From the NCBI GenBank assembly GCA_023415525.1, contig JAEZKI010000108.1, forward strand, positions 1-5,857: a DNA stretch of 5,857 nt, given 5' to 3'. Shown in pieces: positions 1 to 5,262 of the stretch. Under the pieces are notes generated by a model that did no database searches, was not told the origin of the DNA, and saw only the letters and a program-made list of their open reading frames with translations. Source of the DNA: Bacillota bacterium. GTDB taxonomy: Bacteria > Bacillota > Clostridia > Lachnospirales > Cellulosilyticaceae. Every line of letters starts with the position of its first letter. The stretch's first letter is position 1. A program made the position numbers and the translations under genes.

Positions 1-628
1 GATTATAAGAATACACCTCATGAATAGCCTCTAAACGGTTATGAATAACGATTTGTTTGCCGTCAAAATGCGTATGTCTAAAAGGCGGTGCCAAAAAAAT
101 GATGGCACGAGGATTAAAATGCTCTAAAACCTCATCACAATTTAAAAAGCCTTGTAAATCAGCCAAGCCAGCCGCAAAGAATCCAGCATTGGCAGGTGCA
201 ATTAATACAGAATCATAACCATATTCAATACCTCCTGATTTAAAGGGTAAGAAAATAAGTGCCTGATTCTTTAACCATTCGAATGTCTCCGTTCTAACTT
301 TTTCAAAATCTTGATGATAAATCTCCTCGTATTTTGCTTTGTCTGTAGCTTTTTTATCTGCAACCAATAAACAATCTGGATCACGTCTCCTCATATAGTC
401 ATCTACATAATTTACAACGGCTCCATTTTTACACTTTGTCACTGTTGCTTCTAGTACATCCCCAATTCCTTCCACTTCATATGCCACATCAAAAGTTGTA
501 TTGGTTTCATTACCCATTGCTAGTGTAAATAGTTCCCTTCTTGTTTTAGGGATAATGACACCTTTTGAAGCTTCCAATATTTCTAATACATACTCTGGTA
601 AATTCATTTGATATAAACATTCTTGCAT
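1..628 (-). CDS. Probable DUF4914 family protein, N-terminal part (runs off left edge)
   Basis: This is an open frame of 209 codons without a stop, continuing past base 1, so the C-terminal part is missing. ATG at 628 is chosen because GGAGGAG (644-638) lies nine bases upstream; another in-frame ATG at 646 overlaps that site and is less likely. The protein starts MQECLYQMNLPEYVLEIL and contains MRRRDPDCLLVAD at about residues 80-92, then PFKSGGIEYGYDSVLIAP, NAGFFAAGLADLQGF and IIFLAPPFRHTHFDGK in the second half. No signal peptide or membrane segment is seen. From memory the glycine-rich SGG...APANAGFFA...LADLQG block resembles DUF4914, a family of roughly 600-residue clostridial proteins of unknown function. 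The family call is recognition only. The gene lies 78 bases downstream of purE with no convincing terminator between them, so co-transcription is possible. Confidence 0.6.
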   Translation of the reverse strand, partial: MQECLYQMNLPEYVLEILEASKGVIIPKTRRELFTLAMGNETNTTFDVAYEVEGIGDVLEATVTKCKNGAVVNYVDDYMRRRDPDCLLVADKKATDKAKYEEIYHQDFEKVRTETFEWLKNQALIFLPFKSGGIEYGYDSVLIAPANAGFFAAGLADLQGFLNCDEVLEHFNPRAIIFLAPPFRHTHFDGKQIVIHNRLEAIHEVYSYN

Positions 629-652
629 AGTTATGTACTCCTCCATCTTATT

Positions 653-679
653 TTATTATTTTTATTATTTTTATTATTT
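653..679. repeat. Three tandem copies of a 9-base TTATTATTT unit
   Basis: Exact copies occupy 653-661, 662-670 and 671-679 on the plus strand; the base runs just before 653 are similar but imperfect. The repeat lies in the spacer between purE and the DUF4914-like gene, immediately upstream of that gene's ribosome binding site. Read in the direction of transcription it is a run of AAATAATAA units, which would make an unstructured, A-rich leader. It may be simple slippage-prone sequence or an A-rich translation enhancer; neither can be decided here. Confidence 0.7.
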
Positions 680-682
680 GTA

Positions 683-698
683 TTGTCTCTAAAGACAA
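683..698. other. Perfect 6-bp inverted repeat after purE
   Basis: TTGTCT (683-688) and AGACAA (693-698) are perfect inverted copies around a four-base centre, nine bases after the purE stop codon. In purE mRNA this could form a small hairpin, but what follows is A-rich rather than a U-tract, so it is not a canonical intrinsic terminator. It could be a weak 3' stabilising hairpin or a protein-binding palindrome, or chance in AT-rich sequence. Confidence 0.4.
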
Positions 699-706
699 CG
701 TTTAGC

Positions 707-1210
707 TTACATTTTCCACCATAGTTCAACCTGAAGTTTCTCATCTTTTTCTTTGACTTCCTGCATCATCTTTATCTTAATCTTTGCAAGCTTATTGGCA
801 ATATTTTCATCATATACACCTAATATCTGTGCAGCTAATATTCCTGCATTTTCTGCCCCATCAACGGCTACTGTTGCAACGGGTATCCCCTTTGGCATCT
901 GAACAGTGGAGAGTAAAGCATCCAACCCATCAAAGGATGTACTTTTACAAGGAATACCTATTATAGGTAAGGTAGTGTGTGCAGCCAGCGCTCCTGCAAG
1001 ATGTGCTGCCATCCCTGCTGCTGCAATAATAACGCCAAACCCTTTCTCTCGTGCCGTTTTTGCAAATTCATAAGCTATCTCCGGCGTTCGATGTGCACTG
1101 ATCACATGTACCTCAATAGGAATGTCATATAATTTCAGACTATTAATAGCACCTTTTACGACTGGTAAATCACTATCACTCCCCATAATAACTGCCACTT
1201 TTTTATTCAT
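707..1210 (-). CDS. purE: 5-(carboxyamino)imidazole ribonucleotide mutase PurE (class I)
   Basis: PurE converts N5-carboxyaminoimidazole ribonucleotide (N5-CAIR) into 4-carboxy-5-aminoimidazole ribonucleotide in cytoplasmic de novo purine synthesis. The 167-residue length is typical of bacterial class I enzymes. The N-terminal nucleotide-binding motif GSDSD is at residues 10-14, SAHRTP with the conserved His40 is at 38-43, and AAGMAAHLAG with His70 is at 64-73. The His70 segment indicates the mutase form rather than the class II AIR carboxylase. GLDALLSTVQMP (95-106) and IPVATVAVDGAENAG (109-123) match the conserved C-terminal half. The ATG at 1210 has AAGGAGG (1223-1217) six bases upstream. 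No purK, purC or other pur gene is adjacent, so purE is detached from a pur operon here. A terminator hairpin sits directly upstream, which leaves almost no room for its own promoter. Confidence 0.96.
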   Translation of the reverse strand: MNKKVAVIMGSDSDLPVVKGAINSLKLYDIPIEVHVISAHRTPEIAYEFAKTAREKGFGVIIAAAGMAAHLAGALAAHTTLPIIGIPCKSTSFDGLDALLSTVQMPKGIPVATVAVDGAENAGILAAQILGVYDENIANKLAKIKIKMMQEVKEKDEKLQVELWWKM

Positions 1211-1233
1211 ATAAACCCTCCTTATAAAAAATG

Positions 1234-1276
1234 AAAAAACAAAAGCCGATATCCCTAAAAACTTGGATATCGGCTT
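1234..1276 (-). terminator. Intrinsic terminator after the MpsC-like gene, abutting the purE leader
   Basis: AAGCCGATATCC (1243-1254) and GGATATCGGCTT (1265-1276) form a perfect 12-bp stem with a 10-base loop. In minus-strand transcripts it is followed by a U-rich stretch, TTGTTTTTTCATTTTTT. The hairpin begins 46 bases after the stop codon of the DUF2294/MpsC gene, and its U-tract ends just before the purE ribosome binding site. It may terminate the upstream gene or act as a control point for purE. There is no U-tract on the plus-strand side. Confidence 0.92.
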
Positions 1277-1322
1277 ACTTACAACTTGAAATAATCTTTC
1301 ACTTTGTGTTGTCTTCCGTTAT

Positions 1323-1682
1323 TTATTTTATATATTCTTCTAGATTTTTATCTACTGTAATAACTATAATTTTTTCGCCTGTCTTTGTACTCACATCAGA
1401 ATGTGTGCTGACTATGGCTACATCCATAATATCCATTATCAATGTCTCCAGATATCCTCTCCCACCCTCAAATAAAGAAGTACGAACTTTTTTAAATAAC
1501 TCTACGCCTTGTGGATTATCGGTTAATTTTTGTTCAGAAGGGCTTAGGAAGCCGGTTAATCGAACAACCACCATATCATTGATGATATAGGTCTTAATTG
1601 TTTTAGGACCTCTTCCCATATATTCAATCTCAAACTTACTTACTATTTCACTAATTTTCGCCTCTAACTGACCTTTCGTCAC
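1323..1682 (-). CDS. DUF2294 / MpsC family protein, stand-alone
   Basis: The sequence matches the DUF2294 family, also called MpsC after a gene linked to a sodium-translocating membrane-potential system in Staphylococcus; its biochemical role is unclear. Conserved stretches are TKGQLEAKISE (residues 2-12), MGRGP (22-26), TYIINDMVVVRL (31-42), LSPSEQKL (46-53) and HSDVSTKTGE (94-103). It is a small soluble protein with no signal peptide or membrane segment. The frame is open back to an ATG at 1715. I choose the GTG at 1682 (119 residues) because family members begin close to this point, AGGTGG (1695-1690) lies seven bases upstream, and a near-consensus promoter overlaps the earlier start candidates. 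A rival start is TTG at 1706, with AAAGGGGG nine bases upstream. No mpsA or mpsB partner is nearby. A terminator follows. Confidence 0.85.
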   Translation of the reverse strand: MTKGQLEAKISEIVSKFEIEYMGRGPKTIKTYIINDMVVVRLTGFLSPSEQKLTDNPQGVELFKKVRTSLFEGGRGYLETLIMDIMDVAIVSTHSDVSTKTGEKIIVITVDKNLEEYIK

Positions 1683-1705
1683 CTTACCACCACCTACATG
1701 AGTCA

Positions 1706-1734
1706 ATAATAGCATCCCCCTTTGATACTGTCAA
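1706..1734 (-). promoter_or_regulatory. Near-consensus sigma-A promoter for the MpsC-like gene
   Basis: On the minus strand TTGACA (1734-1729) is followed after exactly 17 bases by TATTAT (1711-1706), five of six matches to the -10 consensus. An A/T-rich stretch upstream (about 1735-1757) could act as an UP element. Transcription would begin near 1699, after the upstream ATG (1715) and TTG (1706) start candidates, which supports a GTG start at 1682. The spacer also contains AAAGGGGG, a good ribosome binding site if transcription instead comes from further upstream. Confidence 0.65.
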
Positions 1735-1780
1735 TTATTTTTTATTATTTTAAATTAAGTCTGATTAGTCTTATTTTTTT

Positions 1781-3145
1781 CTATAAATCAGGGGCATCTA
1801 AATCAAATGTCACTTTTTTGCTTGCACCCTTACTAAATTTCACTTCCACTGTATGCTTGCCAGGTGTCAGATCATGGACATTCAATTGGAAATTGTAAGG
1901 GTATTCAGAAGCTTTCCCAACTACCTTGTCATCCACATACCATATAGCACTCTGCTTTGTAGGGGCATAAGTATAGGCAGCTAATATCATTGTCCCTTCC
2001 CACTCTGAGGAGGAAAGGGTGGAAGCCTTGGTATAGTAGGATGCATCATCACTTAGACTGTTCAATAGCACAGGATTCTGGTTTGTGGCTTTTGTATAGG
2101 CCTTATTTACAGCTGGACTGCTCCCTAAAAGGTAGGTATGAGAAGTGCTTCCAAAATTGGAGTCCGAATAAATCATGGCTTTGATTTGAGGGTAGACCAT
2201 AGGTAAATAAGTATAGGCTTTCTCCACTCGTTCTGCTGCAAAGGCAGAAGTGTCCACACCCTTTCTATTGGTGTAAGACCCCCCTTCTGTCACAATAATA
2301 GGTTTACTGTGTAGCTTGGCCAGATTGACAGTCTGTTGAATATTGAGCATAGGGTCACCATACTGACCTACACCATAAAAACCATCCCTCTTTGTATCTC
2401 CATTCACTGCAAACTTATTATAGTACAAAGAAACACCTACCCAATCTACTGTGTTGTTTCCTGGATAGAAACTATCCAAGTCCACCTTATAAGCACTACA
2501 GAAATTAGGCGAATAAACCAGTGCCACATGAGGTGAATAGGTTCTTGCCAGTTGGGCAATGTGGTTATAGGCCTTCTTAAAACTATCTGAAGAAGCCTCA
2601 TTGGACCAAACATTCACCTCCCCACCAATACGGATAAAAACGGGACATGTTAAGGTATTCAAATACTCAAAATCTGCTATCAGTTTACTATCATATGCCC
2701 CCTTTATAACAGGCTCACAATCTGAACCTTCACCGGGAAAGTTCAAGTTGATTAAAAGGGCTCTTGTGCCCTCTTGAATGGCCTTACCGTAAATATAGGA
2801 CCAGTATTTCAAGCTATATTTATCATTTAAAGAATAATAATAAGATACAGCAGATTCATTGGCCATCTCCGTAAGGTTTGCCATGCCATACTTGCCATTG
2901 ACAGTCCCCCCTCTTGCTATACGCCCATAGTAAACCCCCTCTTGAGGTTCCCACTTGGCATTGTAGTAAGGATAATCCGCACCTGCCTTTTCTGTGACCA
3001 CATAGATTTCTGTCTGAGCCTCCAAACTTTTATAAGCCGTCTGCAGTGTGGTAGTGCTCTCATTTGCCAGTGTAACCGAGCCACTTCCTAGTAGCATTAG
3101 AGCCACTAATGCCATTGAAATTTTTGCTTTGAATTTTTTTGTCAT
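1781..3145 (-). CDS. Secreted GH26-like glycoside hydrolase with C-terminal Ig-like domain
   Basis: The 454-residue protein has a Sec signal peptide: lysines at residues 3-8, a hydrophobic core at about 11-20, and likely cleavage after TLA at residue 27. A (beta/alpha)8-type catalytic region at about 45-345 resembles GH26 (beta-mannanase and related endo-glucanase families). The predicted acid/base is Glu176 in IRIGGEVNVW, the predicted nucleophile is Glu287 in PIIVTEGG, and VDWVGVSLYY (233-242) matches the usual GH26 strand before the nucleophile. The acid/base motif is GGEVN instead of the usual HEMN, so substrate and activity are uncertain. Residues about 382-449 (IWYVDDKVVG...DLTPGKHTVEVKF) look like a bacterial Ig-like domain. 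There is no dockerin, SLH or LPXTG motif, so it is probably released. The ATG at 3145 has AAGGGGAG upstream. There is no clear terminator downstream. Family 0.7, exact activity low. Confidence 0.75.
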   Translation of the reverse strand: MTKKFKAKISMALVALMLLGSGSVTLANESTTTLQTAYKSLEAQTEIYVVTEKAGADYPYYNAKWEPQEGVYYGRIARGGTVNGKYGMANLTEMANESAVSYYYSLNDKYSLKYWSYIYGKAIQEGTRALLINLNFPGEGSDCEPVIKGAYDSKLIADFEYLNTLTCPVFIRIGGEVNVWSNEASSDSFKKAYNHIAQLARTYSPHVALVYSPNFCSAYKVDLDSFYPGNNTVDWVGVSLYYNKFAVNGDTKRDGFYGVGQYGDPMLNIQQTVNLAKLHSKPIIVTEGGSYTNRKGVDTSAFAAERVEKAYTYLPMVYPQIKAMIYSDSNFGSTSHTYLLGSSPAVNKAYTKATNQNPVLLNSLSDDASYYTKASTLSSSEWEGTMILAAYTYAPTKQSAIWYVDDKVVGKASEYPYNFQLNVHDLTPGKHTVEVKFSKGASKKVTFDLDAPDL

Positions 3146-3216
3146 TCCTATCTCCCCTTATCCTTCCTAATCAACCTGTAACTCGTGATTATTTTTCTAG
3201 TCCACCTATTAACCTT

Positions 3217-3244
3217 ATTATAGTATAAATATTTCTAACGTAAA
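3217..3244 (-). promoter_or_regulatory. Candidate sigma-A promoter of the GH26-like gene
   Basis: On the minus strand there is a perfect TATAAT (3222-3217), with TTTACG (3244-3239) 16 bases upstream matching four of six -35 positions. The predicted transcript would start near 3210 and carry a 5' untranslated leader of about 65 bases. It lies just downstream of the dinB terminator, so the hydrolase is an independent unit. No operator was recognised. Confidence 0.55.
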
Positions 3245-3266
3245 CAGAATGCTCCATTTTGCAAAT

Positions 3267-3308
3267 AAAAAAAGGTGGCTATGACTTCTTATAAATCATT
3301 AACCACCT
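3267..3308 (-). terminator. Intrinsic terminator of the SOS operon
   Basis: Minus-strand RNA from 3308 forms a stem of AGGTGG with CCACCT, extended by several pairs including one G-U pair and one bulged A, with a loop rich in A and T. It is followed immediately by seven U residues (template As 3267-3273). It lies about 50 bases after the polymerase stop codon and separates that operon from the glycoside hydrolase promoter. Confidence 0.9.
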
Positions 3309-3357
3309 GAGTGACAAATATGTTACTTTCTATCTTACCTTGCTGTGATTTGCCCCA

Positions 3358-4602
3358 TTAAATCATAGTCCTTCTTTCTTTTGAAACCCCACCAGCCATA
3401 TGATCTAATTTTGAGTTTAAAAAGGGGGCTCTTATAATGGAATTTTCGCCATATTTATCTCTTATTTTATCTATGGCTTGATCAAGCTTTTCATATTTAT
3501 CATACTTAAAGCTATCAAATATATTGTATTGATAGATTTTACCTTCGCAAAGTTTACTGGTATGAACCCCTAATTGTCTTATAGGGGTCCTGTGATTCCA
3601 TAGCTCCTCAAATAATTCACAGACATGTTGGTAAAGCTCATGGGTGACATAGGTAGCCGAAATAAGCATCCTTTGGTGAGAGGAGTACTCAAAATCCCTA
3701 TCAACGAGTGTTACAGAAACACAACTTGCTTTCACATTGTCTGCTCTTAACCGGGTACAGACTGTTTCACATAAGGATAAGAGTACTAATTTGGCCCCCT
3801 CTGAAGAGTCCACATCAAAAGGAATAGTGGTTGAGTTGCCATAGCCTTTATTGGGTATCGTTTCATGGATCACTTTCATGAAATCTATCCCATTGGCATA
3901 CTGATGGATAAGTTCCCCCTGCTTTTTTAAATGGGCTTTTAATAAACGGACATCCGCATTGGCTAATTTACCTATGGTGTTAATGCCCAACATCTTTAGT
4001 TTTTTTTCAGTGGCTCTTCCAACAAAAAACAAGTCTCCTACGTTCAAGGGCCACATTTTTGCTTCTATTTCTTCTGGGAAAAGAGTGTGTACTAAATTAG
4101 GCTTCTTTAAATCCCCGGCCATTTTAGCTAAAAGCTTATTGGAGGAGATGCCTATATTAACTGTAAATCCCAGTTCTTTATATATTCTATCCTTTATAAT
4201 ATGAGCTATAGTAATGGGCGAACCATACAAGCCTTCTGTTCCTGTCATATCCATATAGGCTTCATCTATGGAATATTGCTCCACAAAAGGCGTATATTCT
4301 TTTAATATTTCAATAAAAGCTTTAGAGCATTCCACATATAAAGTATAATTTGGTTTGACTAAGGTAAGTTTAGGACATTTAGACAAGGCTGCTACAACAG
4401 GCTCACCGGTTTGGATGTTATATTTTTTCGCAGGAGTGGATTTAGCTAGGATAATTCCCTTACGCTTTTCTATATCTCCTCCCACTGCAGAAGGGATATC
4501 CCTTAAATCAAGGCTATCCCCTAAAATATTAACTCTATAGGCAGCTTCCCAACTTAAAAATGCAGAATTAACATCGACATGAAAAATAATAGGCTCCTTC
4601 AT
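3358..4602 (-). CDS. dinB: Y-family DNA polymerase (DinB / Pol IV type)
   Basis: This is a translesion DNA polymerase that copies past damaged template bases at low fidelity. The 414-residue protein has the full Y-family layout. The palm has metal ligands Asp10 (HVDVNSAFLSW, 8-18) and Asp113-Glu114 (YSIDEAYMDMT, 110-120). Phe15 is at the steric-gate position that excludes ribonucleotides. KSTPAKKYNIQTGEP (54-68) belongs to the fingers. The thumb helix-hairpin-helix is at about 192-217 and the little finger at about 255-355. QYNIF (358-362) fits the beta-clamp binding consensus and is followed by about 50 more residues, as expected for the clostridial subfamily with DVNSAFLSW at the N-terminus. 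The ATG at 4602 is preceded by AGGTGAG (4612-4606), which begins three bases after the stop of the upstream small gene, suggesting translational coupling. The LexA box upstream makes it SOS-induced. Whether it should be called Pol IV or a UmuC-like enzyme is not settled by sequence alone. Confidence 0.95.
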   Translation of the reverse strand: MKEPIIFHVDVNSAFLSWEAAYRVNILGDSLDLRDIPSAVGGDIEKRKGIILAKSTPAKKYNIQTGEPVVAALSKCPKLTLVKPNYTLYVECSKAFIEILKEYTPFVEQYSIDEAYMDMTGTEGLYGSPITIAHIIKDRIYKELGFTVNIGISSNKLLAKMAGDLKKPNLVHTLFPEEIEAKMWPLNVGDLFFVGRATEKKLKMLGINTIGKLANADVRLLKAHLKKQGELIHQYANGIDFMKVIHETIPNKGYGNSTTIPFDVDSSEGAKLVLLSLCETVCTRLRADNVKASCVSVTLVDRDFEYSSHQRMLISATYVTHELYQHVCELFEELWNHRTPIRQLGVHTSKLCEGKIYQYNIFDSFKYDKYEKLDQAIDKIRDKYGENSIIRAPFLNSKLDHMAGGVSKERRTMI

Positions 4603-4614
4603 CTACTCACCTGC

Positions 4615-4884
4615 TTAATAAAATACTTTTCTAATGGACCATTTATGTGATGCTACATAATATCGGAGTTCTAATAACTGCTCTCTTTCATCAATCATGA
4701 CTTTGCAACCATATTCAAAGGTCTTTATACCCGCATAGTTATTTTCAGTCGTATAAAGGATATCAGTTATGTTAGCAGTTATTCGTTTATACTGGTCAGC
4801 TTCTAGTCGAATACGAAGCGGAACTATCTCTCCCAAGGTATTACATTTAGAAATTATCTCAACTGGAATATTTTTTAGCTCCAC
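4615..4884 (-). CDS. Small SOS-operon protein upstream of dinB, function unknown
   Basis: I do not recognise this 89-residue protein with certainty. It is the first gene after the LexA-box promoter and ends 12 bases before dinB, so it is almost certainly co-expressed with it. GTG at 4884 is chosen as start because AAGGAG (4898-4893) lies eight bases upstream; the earlier in-frame GTG at 4893 overlaps that site. The chain is mostly predicted beta strand: VEIIS, GEIVPLRIRLE (18-28), KRITANITDILY, GIKTFEYGCKVMI, LLELRYYV, and a C-terminal KWSIRKVFY (81-89). There is no signal peptide, membrane helix or zinc motif. The pattern of GEIVP near the start and a W-x-hydrophobic C-terminus faintly recalls small proteins encoded beside dinB in other Gram-positives, such as DUF6504. 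It does not look like YolD. A role helping or controlling the polymerase is inference from position only. Confidence 0.8.
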   Translation of the reverse strand: MELKNIPVEIISKCNTLGEIVPLRIRLEADQYKRITANITDILYTTENNYAGIKTFEYGCKVMIDEREQLLELRYYVASHKWSIRKVFY

Positions 4885-4903
4885 AAAAATCACTCCTTGT
4901 AGT

Positions 4904-4917
4904 CGAACGTATGTTTG
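4904..4917. promoter_or_regulatory. LexA (SOS) operator
   Basis: CGAACGTATGTTTG matches the Gram-positive LexA consensus (CGAAC, four bases, GTTYG/C) at both half-sites and has the expected R-N-R-Y centre. It begins six bases downstream of the -10 hexamer, so it covers the predicted transcription start near 4916. Bound LexA would block initiation, and cleavage of LexA after DNA damage would release the small gene and dinB. No lexA or recA gene is in the window. Confidence 0.92.
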
Positions 4918-4922
4918 ATTGC

Positions 4923-4951
4923 ATTATATCAAAAAGGAATATTTTTGTAAA
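4923..4951 (-). promoter_or_regulatory. Sigma-A promoter of the SOS operon
   Basis: On the minus strand TTTACA (4951-4946, five of six -35 matches) is separated by 17 bases from a perfect TATAAT (4928-4923). The predicted start near 4916 falls inside the LexA box. Such a strong core promoter with an operator over the start site fits tight repression and strong induction. Confidence 0.9.
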
Positions 4952-5002
4952 CTAAAAAATATTTATAGAAGGGTTAATAGTAGCAATAGGATAACTGACT
5001 GC

Positions 5003-5191
5003 CTACCAAATAAATGGAAATAATCTATAGCGAACCTTTTGCTTATGCTCCTCATAGCCTGCCAAACCTTCTTCTAAGATCTTCTCTTCATTTTTAATTC
5101 TGATGGCTAATAACACAGGTAAAATCAGAAATACAACAAATCCTACCCACTTGGCATAGTGGACCACTCCTTCTCCCTCATTCTCGCCTTC
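5003..5191 (-). pseudogene. 3' remnant of an isoprenylcysteine/phospholipid methyltransferase gene
   Basis: A 62-codon open stretch ends at TAG 5005-5003. Its last part reads as a hydrophobic membrane segment (WVGFVVFLILPVLLAI), then RIKNEEKILEEGLAGYEEH and KQKVRYRLFPFIW. This is the conserved C-terminus of the ICMT / phospholipid methyltransferase family of integral membrane S-adenosylmethionine-dependent enzymes, where E-E and GY-x-x-Y...KVRYRLxPxxW are typical. The upstream two thirds, with the R-H-P-x-Y motif, are absent: an in-frame stop lies at 5192-5194, and no matching sequence is seen in other frames before the next gene. No start codon with suitable ribosome binding site is present. 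The first dozen codons are glycine/glutamate-rich, unlike the family. I call it a deletion remnant. The rest of the 4952-5262 gap holds no other gene I can support. Confidence 0.75.
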
Positions 5192-5262
5192 CTATTTTAA
5201 AGTTTGTCTATGTTGTAGATGCCATTCTTTTTCTTAAAGCAAATGCTCCCTATTGTGGAGTT

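Noticed and set aside
784..966. Short plus-strand frames opposite purE, the hydrolase and dinB (for example 784-966, 1990-2184, 3959-4204)
   Set aside because: All lie inside genes with clear family motifs on the other strand and have no recognisable motifs of their own.
1211..1322. Purine riboswitch or T-box ahead of purE
   Set aside because: Only about 46 bases separate the hairpin from the previous gene. No three-way-junction aptamer core, T-box sequence or competing anti-terminator strand was found.
1231..1590. Plus-strand open frame antisense to the MpsC-like gene
   Set aside because: It begins inside the terminator hairpin, lacks a ribosome binding site, and is the mirror of a well-conserved minus-strand family.
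1683..1715. ATG at 1715 as start of the MpsC-like protein
   Set aside because: The purine-rich site AAAGGGGG touches the ATG with no spacing, and a consensus-like promoter overlaps it.
4885..4893. GTG at 4893 as start of the small SOS protein
   Set aside because: It overlaps the last base of AAGGAG, so that site could not serve it. GTG at 4884 has correct spacing.
5192..5262. Intrinsic terminator after the amide hydrolase
   Set aside because: Only a 4-bp stem (CTCC/GGAG) without a proper U-tract is seen, so it is too weak to list.
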